Shown one piece after another: positions 1 to 11,418 of a stretch of DNA of 64,000 nucleotides; position 1 is the first letter of the stretch; every line of letters begins with the position of its first letter. Both the position numbers and the translations under genes were made by a program. This DNA is from Hygrophila difformis (taxonomy: Eukaryota; Streptophyta; Magnoliopsida; Lamiales; Acanthaceae): assembly GCA_030278955.1 (NCBI GenBank), contig JAOANR010000006.1, positions 12,857,915 through 12,921,914 on the forward strand, read 5' to 3'. Below the pieces are notes generated by a model. It worked only from the letters and a program-made list of their open reading frames with translations, made no database searches and had not been told where the DNA came from.

Positions 1-216
1 AAAAGGGAGTATTTCAGAGAATCACAGTTCTTATCCTCGTTATAGATTGGTATAGGAGTTTAACAGAAAATATACGTCTGAAATTGGTTGTTTATTGAGT
101 GAACAATTTTAGGTAACTTGCAGCAATATGAAATTTGATTATTTTGTTCTCCTTATATGTGAAGCATGGAGATGACTCTATAAATCTATTGATTCAAAAA
201 ATGTTTGTGGTACCAG

Positions 217-2066
217 ATTCATTGAGGTACACTTCAGCTCTGTCCGTTGCCCTAGCTGTTGTGTTTGTGGTGATCATTGCTGGAATAGCTATCATCAAGT
301 CATTAAATGGAAGCATTGGGATGCCTCAACTACTACCAGACCTTGTTGATCAAGCATCCTTCTGGAAACTTTTTACAACTGTTCCAATACTTGTCACTGC
401 TTATATTTGTCACCACAATAGTAAGTTGCTTTGAACTCATTAAAACGTTTTTCCGTATTTCGGTCTGTTTGACACAAAATATTACATTTAAAGGAGATTT
501 TCAAGGCAGAATGCTGCCATATGTTAGAGACTAAAATGTTGTTGCTCAAATTTGCCCTTCATTCGTAGTGCCATCGACATTGTCTGATATTGTTTCTTCC
601 AGAAGTTTGTTTAAGGGATCCATTTTCTCAGTTTCTTTATTCCAAATTGAAAATAGTTTAAATTTCATATGACATTAACATTCTCTATTCTGGATCACGT
701 TCATGCTTGGGAAGTTTTGCAACAACTTATAAATCTTTATAGATGTGACAAATATTACTATGATATCCATATACTTTTAGCATAAAATTAGAACCGCATC
801 CACATGATTGGGTTAACATCAAAATAATTTAGCATTATACAGCACTGTTCTTTGTCTAGATTATTGGTGTATCATATTTTTTATCCTAAGTGCTTTCTGT
901 GGTTGAAGCTGCCTGATATCTTATTTCATTCAAAATATTATTTTCAAACTAAAATTAATTTATAACTCTTATGAAACTTGGTCTGCAGTTCACCCGATAG
1001 AGAATGAGCTGAAGGATCCCTCTCAAATGAAGTCCATCGTTCAGACGTCAATCACTTTGTGTACCTCTGTATATCTGGCTACTAGCTTCTTTGGGTTTCT
1101 CCTGTTTGGCAATCAAACGATGGATGATGTTCTTGCTAATTTTGATGGAGATCTAGGCATTCCATTTGGATCAATTCTCAATGACATTGTGAGAATAAGC
1201 TACGCTATCCATTTGATGCTTGTGTTTCCTATTGTCTTCTACTCTCTTCGGCTGAATGTTGATGGTATCCTTTTCCCACATGCCATCCCTATTTCCTATG
1301 ATAATCGAAGATTCTTTTCAGTAACCGTGTCTCTGATGGGCCTAATCTTTTTGGGAGCAAATTTTGTGCCTACCATATGGGATGCTTTTCAATTTACTGG
1401 TGCCACAGCTACGGTCTCTGTTGGTTTTATTTTCCCTGCTGCAATTGCCCTCAGGTTAGTTAACTTATACTGCACATGAAACTTCCTCTCTTGAATTTTA
1501 AAAGAATGTAGTGCGATAACAACAATTATCTTTCCTGTGTTTGAGTTTTTTCTGGTTATTCTCTTACGTGTCATCAAGAGATCAAAGGAGCAACATCGCA
1601 TTTGGGAATACATTTTAAAACCTTGTGCAATTCCATAACTTATTGTTGATGTGATTACTTGTAATGTTATACATTATTGATTGTACAAGTTCTGTTGAAC
1701 TCCCTCAGCCTACAGGCCCTATATTAATTCAGTCAGAATCACCCTCCATAGTTTCACTACATCCTGCCTAAGCTCAACTAATTGAAAACAAACTTCACCA
1801 TTTAGGATGAATACACACACCTATTACAGTGGGCAGGGGCCAAAATTAGTTTGGAGTTTTCATCAAAGCATTGAAGCTGAACTTGTCATACTCATACATA
1901 ATATTGATCTTTACCACCTATGGTGTTGTGCAGGGATACTCGAGGAATTGCCACAAAAAATGACAGAATAATTTCATGGATCATGATATTGTTGGCTGTG
2001 TCTTCAAGCACGGTGGCCATTTGCAGTGACATTTACAGCTCTCTTAATATCAGCAGTAGCAGTTGA
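217..2066 (+). CDS. AVT6-type amino acid transporter, 3' part
   Basis: This is the C-terminal part of a vacuolar/vesicular amino acid transporter of the AVT6 class (amino acid/auxin permease family), a multi-pass membrane protein moving neutral or acidic amino acids across endomembranes. I read three exons, 217-420, 989-1454 and 1934-2066, joined by GT-AG introns with matching phases. The first reads DSLRYTSALSVALAVVFVVI and ends in ICHHN. The second starts IHPIENELKDPSQ and contains FGFLLFGNQTMDDVLANFD, DLGIPFGSILND and FQFTGATATVSVGFIFPAA. The third carries DTRGIATKNDRIISW and one last membrane helix before TGA at 2064-2066. These blocks match the AVT6 family closely. The N-terminal exons lie left of the window, so the gene is partial here. 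The start at 217 is an exon boundary, not a start codon. Confidence 0.9.
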
Positions 2067-2198
2067 TGCAAGCATAATAACTATACACATGCTCCAAAAA
2101 GGATCTCACGGCATGCCCCGATCTCTAAGGGTGTTAGTGTCGTCCTGGACTCCAGGCTCCTCTCAGAATGCAAGTATTTATGTTGCGTTCAAATTATA

Positions 2199-2288
2199 CT
2201 CCCTCCATTACAAATTGTTTGTCACCAAAGGGTCTGTAATATCATACCACACTCCATTTTCGTGACAAATATTTCGTAACAGAGGGAG
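2199..2288. mobile_element. Stowaway-like MITE downstream of the AVT6 stop
   Basis: A 90-bp element begins CTCCCTCC, ends with the inverted form AGAGGGAG, and is flanked by TA on both sides (2197-2198 and 2289-2290). This is the hallmark of Stowaway (Tc1/mariner-derived) MITEs. It lies 130 bp after the stop codon of the AVT6-like gene, so it is probably inside its 3' UTR. Confidence 0.8.
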
Positions 2289-2290
2289 TA

Positions 2291-3032
2291 GTATTCTTGA
2301 ATTTGAACAAGCAAGGAGCTCAGAAAGATACTCCTCTTGAATCTTAACGAAAACCGTGAAATCTTTTGTATGTTGTGTATTAATGACACAGTCTTCACAC
2401 TCGGGCTTTGTTCACTCGGCATGTCCTCCGTTGGTGCTCTCAGTGAATACATTCAATCCTATCACTGAATGTTGTGTATTTTATTTTTCAATTCTACCAT
2501 TGAATTCAATTGTACGTATATTATCACTAATGTTGGTACTATGATTCAAGCACTCTTAGCTCCAGAACCGTATCTAAGATGAAGATGCTACCATGCCAAT
2601 TTTACAAATGTTTGAAACACTTTTAACTTTGTTATCTTTTGTTTGTTAATAGAATATTAGCTGTTGTGAGCAACTGTATTTGGATGGTGAAAAAAGAAAG
2701 AGAGAGAGAGAGAAATGGAGAGAATGTTATCTTGTTGAAAACTGGCTTTTTAATTTATTGAATCCATATCTACCAAACTCTAGTAGGTGTAAGAATAATT
2801 ATGTTCATTTTCAATTAAGTCAATCTAGAGAAGATAGAGAAGCCTCTTAAATGCTACTATGCAGTTTAAGACCGGTTGATGTACAGATCTACTTCTGGAA
2901 ACTTCACTGTAATTTAGAATTCCCACCTTGTTGTAAAAAAAAAAAAAAAAACCAATATCACACATGAAGAAATACATGACAGAAACCGATCAGAGTTTGT
3001 AAAATTCTTTTCTACACTCAATTTAGTTATAA
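2291..3032. other. Intergenic stretch after the AVT6-like gene
   Basis: This holds the probable end of the AVT6-like 3' UTR, a short GA-rich run near 2697-2712 and a poly-A run near 2936-2951. I see no gene or further repeat in it. Confidence 0.5.
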
Positions 3033-3117
3033 TTTTTTTTTGCCCTAATGGCACGAGTCTAAGTCACATGCCAATCAAAAGGACCCGAGTACCAATAGTA
3101 ATGTTTGCTAGTGATCC

Positions 3118-3297
3118 GAGTGAACGTGTGGAAGTATTGAACAAAGAAAATTATGCGAGTGAACGTGTCCGAGTGAACGTGTGGAAGTATTGAACAAAGA
3201 AAATTATGCGAGTGAACGTGTCGGAGTGAACGTGTGGAAGTGTTGAACAAAGAAAATTATGCGAGTGAACGTGTGGAAGTGTGGAACAAAAGAAAAT
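3118..3297 (+). repeat. 53-bp tandem repeat in the MULE left terminal region
   Basis: A unit of about 53 bp, starting GAGTGAACGTGTGGAAGT and continuing through a TTGAACAAAG stretch, is repeated about three and a half times with few changes. It lies just inside the left end of the MULE and may be part of its terminal repeat structure. Confidence 0.85.
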
Positions 3298-3333
3298 TTA
3301 GAGATTGGGCCTCATTTGTGGGCCTTGATGGAG

Positions 3334-3470
3334 GAGTGGCACTCACAAAAGGGAGAGTGGCACTCACTAGGACATCGAGTGGACGAGTGGGCCTTGATGC
3401 AGAGTGGGAGAGTGGGCCTTGATGGGTTTAGAGTTGCAGGGAGTGGACGAGTGGGCGAGTGGGCTCTTGA
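3334..3470 (+). repeat. GAGTGG-rich subterminal array, left side
   Basis: Many copies of GAGTGGACGAGTGG, GAGTGGCACTCAC and GAGAGTGG are packed here. The same motifs occur as reverse complements at 9360-9690. Inverted subterminal arrays of this type are candidate transposase-binding regions; that role is inferred. Confidence 0.7.
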
Positions 3471-3833
3471 AGTAGTTGCAGATTGAGCGAGTAGATCGTC
3501 GCCCCCGACTTCAACTTCGACGTCCGCCGCCCGCCGCCCGCCGCAACGCCAATCTTCCCGCTATCACTGTCAAATCGCCCACCACCACCGTTTGAAAAGC
3601 CTTCTCCTTCCCCACCTCCTTTATTCCCCATCGACTCAGACAACGAGAGACGCCGCCGTCGAAAAGCCTTCTCCTTCCTCTCCTCCGTTTGAAATCTCGC
3701 TCAGGCTGTTGAAAGTCCGGCCGCTGCAGCCGACGTCACCGCCGAGGCGCCGCATCTCACTGTTGTCGTTTCCCGTCGTCACCGCTGCGCCCTCGTTTCC
3801 CATCTTCACTACCGCCGCCGCTGGAGTGGTGAC

Positions 3834-5279
3834 ATGGAAGGCAACGCCGCCGCCGCTTCCGCATCCGGCGAGGTTAGTGATTTAAGAATTTTTTGTAGTC
3901 TTTGTTAGATTAGATTTTGGTATCCATTGTTATTTTTGTTGGAATTTTTGCATCCGATTGAATTTTATTTTCTAAATGCCTTGTTTTCTTTGTATGCCGA
4001 GGTTTTGATTTTGAATCAGAGAAAAAATTATGTTTGGTTCCTTTTTTTTGTTAGGATTTCGTACCCTTTGTTATGAATTCTGCAATGGACATACATACTT
4101 TGTGCAGGTTGTTTTGTGTTGTTATTTGTTTGTTTAAATTTTGATCCTCTCATTGGAAATAAAAGGTGCTGTAAATTCAGATATAAAACCCCTTTGATAA
4201 TGCAAGTCTTGAACTTTTTAGGGCATAAATTTGGAATGTAAGCTCATGTTTGAACTTTACAGGCCATTTACTATTTGTTCTGTTTGATCAGTTTGGTCCT
4301 TGGATAAATAATAATTTGGTTGGATTTGGATTAGATTCAAATTTGTTGTGGTTTAGTGAAATTTTTAAACTGTAACAACGTTGACAAGGTTGGATTGGAA
4401 TCTCTGTAGTTTGGCAATCTCTGTAGTTTTGTTTAGATCTCTCTAGTTTGGCAATCTCTGTAGTCAAATTATGTTTGACAATCCTTGTGGAAATATAATT
4501 TGTAGAAATATGCATTAGCATCACTAGAGTTTGCAATTGTTATATGCAAATTATTTATGAATTGGATATTCTTGTGGAACTGTGTATATAAATATATATA
4601 TAAATATGCTTAGGTTGCGTGGAGTTGGAAGCGACCGAGGACTAGGCATGTAGCATGTAATATTAATGGATACATTAGACTATTTATTGTAGAGATTATT
4701 AGGAAGGGGCTAAAGGATGCAGGCGGGGAGGATTTAGTAGCTAGGTTCAGGGATTCGTGCTTCGGTCATTTTTTAAGACCGACATGGGACACAGGTACCC
4801 CTGGGTACACAGCCATTTATTCGTTGTTCACCAACGAAGTTATTATACCTGGTGCGGGCGAGGATTTGTTTACCTTTAGGATAGGGGAAGAATTTATTAC
4901 TTTCGGTCGTCAGGAGTATGCGTTAATCACGGGCCTCCGATTTGGGACAACCGATTTTGATATAAATAGTAGTAGGGCTCATTCACAGCAGAGTGTGTAC
5001 ACGCGATATTCCGCCGCTGTATCTGTTACGGGGGATAGACTTAAGGATAATTTTGAGAGTGGAGTATTCAAGGGCAGTGCAGAGGACTCCCTGAAAGTAG
5101 CAAAAGTCCTAGCAGCATATTTTCTCGTTTTGGGGTTGGATGGACAAAAGTAAATCCCTGATCATTGGCTGTGGCATTTAGTGGAGGATGAGGAACAGTG
5201 GGAGTCATTCCCTTGAGGTGCATACAGTTGGGACCGACTACGGCACTACATTCGGGATATACCCATTGTGATAGAAGGA
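3834..5279 (+). pseudogene. DUF1985-like gene carried by the MULE, broken
   Basis: A two-exon reading fits: ATG at 3834 with a short alanine-rich first exon ending at a GT donor (3872/3873), then an exon from 4614 in the same phase. The second exon reads WSWKRPRTRHVACNINGYI, CFGHFLRPTW, YSLFTNEVIIPG, then FITFGRQEYALITGLRFG, SLKVAKVLAAYFLVLGLDG, and after an in-frame TAA (5151-5153) IPDHWLWHLVEDEEQWESFP. A second in-frame stop (TGA at 5214-5216) sits where the FPWG tryptophan is expected, and GAYSWDRLRHYIRDIPIVI follows in the same frame. The LITGLRFG and FPWG blocks are typical of DUF1985, a domain often carried by plant MULEs, sometimes with Ulp1 proteases. No Ulp1 domain is visible here. 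Two nonsense changes make it a pseudogene unless read through. Confidence 0.65.
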
Positions 5280-5667
5280 CGCAAACTTTACCTGTGTATG
5301 GTAATTTGTTGGCAGTGCTGGTACGTGTATATATTTATATGCAATTAAATAATCTAAATTTAAAAATGCAAATCCCTTTCTTTGGTTGTAATCTTGGTAT
5401 AAGTTGATCTTATATTTCTTTTCAAATTGAACAGTGGCTTATTTGGAAATTGATACCATATCTTGGAATGATAATCTTAGGATTTGAAATGTTTATCAAA
5501 TTAACTACAGTTTTGCCTGATGTTTGTGTTAGATCATTTTTACATTCATTATGGTAAATGCCTTTTTCTTCTTGTTGGATAGTTTAAGGAAGCAGTATGG
5601 TTTTTTTTGAAATTATGTCTTATATATGCATTTGCTTATTATAGGCACTTTCTTCTGTCCTTACCAG

Positions 5668-5756
5668 ATTCTTGTACCAATTGCTGATGGAGTTGAGGAG
5701 ATGGAAGCTGTTATCATCATTGACATACTCCGGCGAGCAAAAGCAGATGTGGTTAT
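5668..5756 (+). pseudogene. Captured exon fragment of a DJ-1/PfpI-family gene
   Basis: After a typical intron end (polypyrimidine then CCAG at 5664-5667) the sequence reads ILVPIADGVEEMEAVIII followed by DILRRAKADVV. This is the N-terminal beta-strand/helix block of plant DJ-1 (PARK7-like) domains, which includes the conserved glutamate near the active site. The similarity stops abruptly after DVV, and an unrelated AT-rich sequence with a TAA follows. The fragment lies inside the MULE between the DUF1985-like and transposase genes, with intron-like sequence upstream, so it looks like transduplication of genomic DNA (a Pack-MULE process). It cannot encode a working DJ-1 domain. Confidence 0.75.
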
Positions 5757-5912
5757 TAAAAACAATATGATTATTTTGTAAACTTGAAAACCATACTGCC
5801 CATGTTTGCAAATTTATCCAGTTTGTAATATGTGATTATTTTGTAATTTTTTTAGTTTGTGTAATTAAAACAATATAATGAATATAATAAGAAAATTTTC
5901 GCCACTTGTAAA

Positions 5913-8900
5913 TTAAAAAGTAGGTTCTTCGTTCAAATCAAAATACCCCCGCACAGGACATTTTGGTGCGGTGTGGCCTTCTATTTTGCAAATCCTACAC
6001 TTCTTGGGTCTACGTCTTCTTTCAACCATGTTCTCCCTAGGCATTTCTTCAAGCGGTGGCATCTCGACAGTGCATCTTTTTGTGTTATGACCTATCGCTC
6101 CACACCTGCGACATTTTTGTGTCTTACGTCCACGGTTTGATTTTTCTGGTCCGTTGGGGTATCTCGTCATCTTTGGCCTCCCGGCCTGCCTTGGATTGTC
6201 AGGGGGTAAGCATTTCATGTCACTTATTGCACTTGGCACTGCCCAATCATCCTTGCACGGAACTGGAGTGATAATACCACTCCACATTTCACGTAGGTTC
6301 TCCAACTTATAATGTTCATCCACATACACGTGTGGTGTATGTTTCAGCTACCTGCAATATTTGAATGACAATATCATATTTTATAAATGAGCAACAATTT
6401 ACAATAAACTGTAAATCATACCTAATGACTGCAGCAGCGTGGACACGTGGAATCAACTCGTGTTGGTAAATATTGCAAGAACACATTTTTTCATCCAAAT
6501 TAACCTTGTACGTGTTGTACTGATGCTTTACCCGATATTCTACACTTGAGAGTCGATTAACCTCTAGTTTTGAGCCAGCATTCATAGACGCGCGCAGTTT
6601 CACCATAGCATATTCCGTAAGATAGGTTTCGCTCCTCATGGCCTGATCGTACCGATAGGCGAACCATTTCTCAACAATACACCTAGCAACTTCTAGACAC
6701 GAACATACAGGTAACCGTCTAGCCCACAGTAATGCACTGTTCATGCTCTCCACAATATTCGTTGTCATGATATCGTATCGACGTACCTAACAAAAAAAAG
6801 TAATGGGTATAAATAACTGAACTAAAAAATGATGGACTATAAAAAGTTGCACCATTTAAATAATAAAACAATTCAAATAAAAATAATACAATTTAAAAAA
6901 TATTAAAAGAAAGAAACTTTCAAATAAAAAATAATAAACTTAACAATTCTAATATAAAAAAAAAATACCTAGTAAAAGGATGTAAGATAAAAAATTCTAA
7001 CTAAAAAAAAATAGCAAACTGTTAAAAATTAGGTGCTTATAGATAAGCTAGTCAGCTTTAAAAAATAATACTTGAGGAAAATAAAAATAATTTTAACACT
7101 TTTAACGTTAAAAAAGAAAAGAACTAAAATAGTGAACTTTTTTCTTTCTGTATGATTTTGAATAGCTTGTTTTTGGTTGATATTATTTTTTATTTTTTAT
7201 TTTTTAAAAAATAACAGCTTGGATGAAATATAAAATTATTTATAAAAATAATACAATTTAAAGATGTTAAGCTGTGAAAATAGTACCGGACATCTGATGC
7301 GAGCAAACCGTTCTTCACCAACTGAAATCTTTAGGTGTCGTGCTGCTGCTGGACAATATCCTTCCAAATCTGCCATTACTTTGTTGTAATCGGATTCACT
7401 GTAGCTTCTCGCAGCACGATTAAACAGTTCAACCACATGTGTCCCATACTTCGAAAGGTTTTTCTGAATGTGATATATGCATAGGGCATGATGCGCATCG
7501 GGGAATACCTCCGTAACTGCTCCACGAATGGATGCCGATCCATCTGATACTATCAACACCCCTCTGCGGCTGGGCAGTGATAGCTTCTTATGCTGCATGA
7601 ACCATGTCCACGAATCTAAATCCTCCACGTCCCCAATACTGAATGCAAGTGGAAATATTTGGTTGTTTGCATCCTTTGTCACGGCCACAAATAGTACTCC
7701 CCGATACTTTGATTTCAAGTGTGTTGCATCTACTGCGATGTATGGCCTGGCACTAGAAAATCCAACAATCGACCCCCCCCTCCCCCAGCGCCATAAATGC
7801 GTACTTAAACTGATTGGTACTTTTGTCAACCATTAGATCCACAATTGTACCAGGATTAGCTTCCCGCAGCACAAAAAGGTACTTAGGCAAATCCTTAAAA
7901 GACTGATCCTCAGAACCATATGTGGCTTTAATGCCGTAGTCCCTTATTCTGCGGCTCATTGCATAGCTAACCTGTAATAAACAAATCCCCAAATATTTAA
8001 TTACTTTTAAAAAAACAAAACAAACTAAATAATAAAACTTTAAAAATTATTATATATGATGATATTTCTAACCCGTAATCCATGTGTGTTCAAAAGTTCC
8101 TTCCGCACTGCTTCTGGGATCATAAATTGCCCTTTCGTCACTATCTGATTTGCAATAATTTCGCCTAACTGTCGGGCTGGTAATGTGTGTGCTGCACCCC
8201 TAGTCGGGTTGAACTCGCATGTATGCTCTACAAACTGATACACTCTCCAAGTAGAAGATGATCCGGATGCTCGTACTTTAAAAGCACGATCATCGTGGCG
8301 ACACTTAATCCAATACCGAGACGGTTCAGATTTCTCAGTCCGGAATCCTATATTGTTTCCAAGTAGATATTGCACTACTTTATTATTCAGTTTATCCTTT
8401 ATCGGAAAGACTGATCCGATGCCCAAACCTTGTTGCCTATACGGATCAAATCGTTCGTCCGTAACATCCACCGGAGGTACAACATCAGGCTGCTCGGGCA
8501 GTATCCACCTATCGTGTTGGGATCCAACTCCTGCGTTCCCGTCTGCTCCATCATAGTATCTGCAAGGCTCTACTTCAGGGATTCCTGACGTGTTTTCCGA
8601 TTGTTTGAACGGAATATTGAGTCCTCTCGATCGACATACGAATTGGCACGAATCATAAAAGTCTTCCATCTCCTCCCACATTTTTTCATCGTCCTCCAAA
8701 TCCTCTATTTCCTCTTCTACATCTTCCCCATTGTCATCCTCTTCAGCAACATACTCCGGATCTGGATCACCGTTACTATCATTATCATCACCATAAATAA
8801 TTTATTCCCCTCCATCACCACCATCGGCAACAACTTCATCATTCTTAAACATATCATTACTACCATCGGCAATAACTTCCTCATCCATAAACATATCAAC

Positions 8901-9173
8901 ACTACCATCAACAACAACTTCATCGTTCTTAAACATATCATCAATGTACTCTCTACTAACATTATCACCACCAAACATTTTTTCTTCCTTATCTCCTACA
9001 TTGGAAATATTTTTTTCCACACCACCATATTCTCCATTGTCAAAAACTCCATCAACATTAATAAAAGGTGTTCCGAAAATACTATCATACAGATTAGATA
9101 ATGATGATACCTCTGCTCCATGATGGGGGGGGGGGGGATTTGTGATGAGGAGGATGCCATTTCTTTCTTCCAT
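5913..9173 (-). pseudogene. MuDR-type MULE transposase, broken
   Basis: Read on the minus strand. 9173-8802 encodes an acidic region with a repeated MFKNDEVV unit, ended by an in-frame TAA (8802-8804). The frame reopens to 8073 with the MuDR N-terminal zinc-binding region. An exon from 7971 (VSYAMSRRIRDYGIKATYG) runs into a G-run near 7778-7785 that shifts the frame, then continues with the DDE core: YIAVDATHLKSKYRG, VLIVSDGSASIRGA and ALCIYHIQKNLSKYG, to a donor at 7287/7286. Exons 6786-6422 (TTNIVESMN and a SWIM-like CSC...RVH) and 6351-5913 follow in matching phase. The last exon has two CCHC zinc knuckles (CRRCGAIGHNTKRC, CRICKIEGHTAPKC) and ends FDLNEEPTF. The SWIM motif has R where the family usually has C. 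Stop plus frameshift make it non-functional as read. Confidence 0.85.
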
Positions 9174-9359
9174 TGGAACATATTTTCTTAATGCAAATAT
9201 TATAAATTTTTCAGTGTTTTTGATTTCAAAACAGTAAGAAAAAATGATCTTGATCCATTATTAAACAATTCTTCCGAATTACATATACACATTAAATGTC
9301 TCAACAACAATATTTAATGCCTCAACAACCTTAAAAATTCACTCCCAGGTAGTTTCAAT

Positions 9360-9690
9360 CGTTCACTCGGTGGTGTTGAGTGGTGTTGAGTGCCACTCGT
9401 CCACTCGTAGGGTTGTGAGTGCCACTCTTATGATTATGAGTGCCACTCCTCCACTCCTAAGGTTGTGAGTGCCACTCGTCCACTCCTAAGGTTGTGAGTG
9501 CCACTCATATGATTCTGAGTGCCACTCGTCCACTCGGTGTTCAAGTCCAAAACTTTGTTCCATTTTTCACTCGCTCCATCGATCAAGTCCAAAACTTTGC
9601 TCCACTCGTCCACTCGTTTGCCCCTCGTTGTTTGTTCGATTGCCACTCGGTGTTCTCGATTGCCACTCGGCGATAGTTCGATTGTCACTC
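9360..9690 (-). repeat. Subterminal array, MULE right side
   Basis: Repeated GAGTGCCACTCGTCCACTC and GGTTGTGAGTGCCACTC units run through this stretch. Read on the minus strand they give the same GAGTGGACGAGTGG/GAGTGGCACTC motifs as the left side, so the two arrays form an inverted pair. The right array has more regular units than the left. Confidence 0.75.
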
Positions 9691-9719
9691 CTAACTACCG
9701 ATTGTTGGGGGCAAAAAAA

Positions 9720-10005
9720 GAGTTTTCCTTATCATGTGGGTGAGGAAGATTTACACTATTTAAATGGGATAGAATTGTCACTCCCCATATCACATGCTGT
9801 ATGAATTAATATAGATGTGTATGATTACACTTTTTTTTTTTGATGTCCAGAAAAAAAAATGAATGAAAAAATATGTGGTTCAAGAAAAAAAAACATTAAT
9901 GAATAAATATGTGTAACATCATGTCATTAATTAGTACAGTAAGTATATATAGGACCGGACTTGGATCATATGCGTGATTCAATCAATCTCAATCTATTTC
10001 TATGG
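9720..10005. other. Short intergenic stretch, nothing recognised
   Basis: AT-rich sequence between the MULE and the hAT-like element. I see no open gene or repeat structure in it. Confidence 0.4.
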
Positions 10006-10013
10006 GCTACGAC

Positions 10014-10402
10014 TAGGGGTTCGAATAGGCCGGGCCACCCAACAAAGGCCCGGTCTGGCTTTTTTATGAAGTAGGTTAGCCTCGGATATTTTCAAAAGTT
10101 TTTTTTTTATCTAACCAGACCTAGGCCCATCCTCATAAAAAAGTTTATTGGCCTATAAGGCCAACTTATTTAACCTTTTAATATAAATTTTATATAGTTT
10201 ATTAATATATTAATTTGGTAATATTTATTTATTATTTATTTAATATTTAAATATGCTTAAATAGATTTCTAAAAGGCTTAAAATCTGGCCTATTTAAATA
10301 AAAAGTGCATGCTTAGGCCTATAAACAAGACTTATAAAAGGCTATAGGTCAGGCTCCGGCCTTACCAAAGTTCAAGACCAAATCTGCCTATTTCCAACCC
10401 TA
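10014..10402. mobile_element. hAT-like non-autonomous element (389 bp)
   Basis: The element starts TAGGGGTTCGAATAGGC and its right end, reverse-complemented, reads TAGGGTTGGAAATAGGC, giving imperfect terminal inverted repeats. It is flanked by an 8-bp duplication with one mismatch (GCTACGAC at 10006-10013, GCTACGGC at 10403-10410). TAGGG ends with an 8-bp duplication indicate the hAT superfamily. It has no coding capacity. Confidence 0.85.
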
Positions 10403-10410
10403 GCTACGGC

Positions 10411-11237
10411 TCACTAATTAAGATGCATGCAACAAATCAACAATGGGTTGTCAATTTTCTTTACACTATCCTAAACCTAACGCACAAATTCATAGAATTG
10501 CGGTTGATTGACGCTCATAAAAATTTAGATCACACCCCATTCTAATCGAAACGCATGTAAAATTATGAACATCAGATTTTAGGTCAAATGATCGATACTA
10601 TTGGTCATTCCTATCAATACTGAATACTATATGCTTCCATTAGTTTTTACTATTTCATATGAAAATAATTTTAGGTTGGTTAGTTATGTCATTTTTCGCT
10701 CATCCGTGTTTCCAAATTATTTATAAGAAATTGAAAAAAAAAACTAGCTGAATTGTTTATTTTGGATTATTCATGTTAAATATAATTATATTTTGATCTA
10801 AGAATATGGATAAATTACAATGGTGGTAGAATACTATACCACACAGTGAAAGTGAAAGGAGTTTTAAGTTTGAACTTAGGGCTTCTCCAACGATCCACTA
10901 AAATAGAGTTAAACTTCAAAAGAAAGTCTGATTCTCCTCCAATGGGCAGCACTAGACGTCAGACGGGGACGCCATATTCTAGTGTAGTGAACAGTGACAC
11001 GGCAAATGTAACGGTCTACTGTGCTGCACCGCTATCCACTGTTTTTATTTATTTTTTCTTTTTTTAATTTCAATTTATTTATTTACTTATATTAAATTTC
11101 ACTTTTCTAATTGAAATAATTAATTATAAATACTTCAATTTATATTCCTAAATCCTAACGCTACCTCTCATTATTTTATTTATTTTATATTATTTTCTTT
11201 TTATGTAATATTTTAAATATTAAAATTAAATATAATA
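10411..11237. other. AT-rich intergenic stretch
   Basis: No gene recognised. It ends in the left target-site copy of the SINE that follows (11226-11237). Confidence 0.4.
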
Positions 11238-11418
11238 TATATTTTTTGGCGTGAATTGGGTATCTCCAAATTACATTGGATCCAAAACTAATCTCTCGAT
11301 AATATGGTGAGTATTGAAGGGGTTGTCTCTCACAAAGCATTAATACACAAAGGCTCGAACCCAAAACCTTTGCTTAAACTGTTAGGGTCTCATACCAGAT
11401 CAAGCCAACTGCGTTTGG
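11238..11418 (-). mobile_element. tRNA-like SINE, copy 1
   Basis: On the minus strand it reads AGTTGGCTTGATCTGGTATG (box-A-like), then GGTTTTGGGTTCGAGCC (box B core GGTTCGAGCC), and runs to an A/T-rich 3' tail. It is flanked by a perfect 12-bp target duplication TTAAATATAATA (11226-11237 and 11419-11430). It shares its head region with the second copy at 24890-25080. Internal Pol III promoter boxes plus a long target duplication define a SINE. Confidence 0.85.

Larger units (their letters stand above)
3033..9719. mobile_element. Composite Mutator-like element (MULE)
   Basis: The left edge (T-run followed by GCCC at 3033-3044) and the reverse complement of the right edge (same motif ending at 9719) face each other. 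Inside both edges lie arrays of the same short motif, GAGTGGACGAGTGG and GAGTGGCACTC, in inverted orientation (3334-3470 and 9360-9690). Between them lie a MuDR-type transposase gene on the minus strand, a DUF1985-like gene on the plus strand and a DJ-1 exon fragment. Both genes carry stops or frameshifts, so the copy is probably not autonomous. I could not find a convincing 9-11 bp target duplication, so the exact ends are uncertain. Confidence 0.75.

Noticed and set aside
3592..3885. Proline/arginine-rich open frame in the GC-rich MULE stretch
   Set aside because: It comes from a CCG-rich leader just upstream of the better-supported ATG at 3834; no recognisable domain.
3020..9735. A 9-11 bp target duplication for the MULE
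   Set aside because: Flanks around 3033 and 9719 do not match well in any register I tried, so no duplication is claimed.
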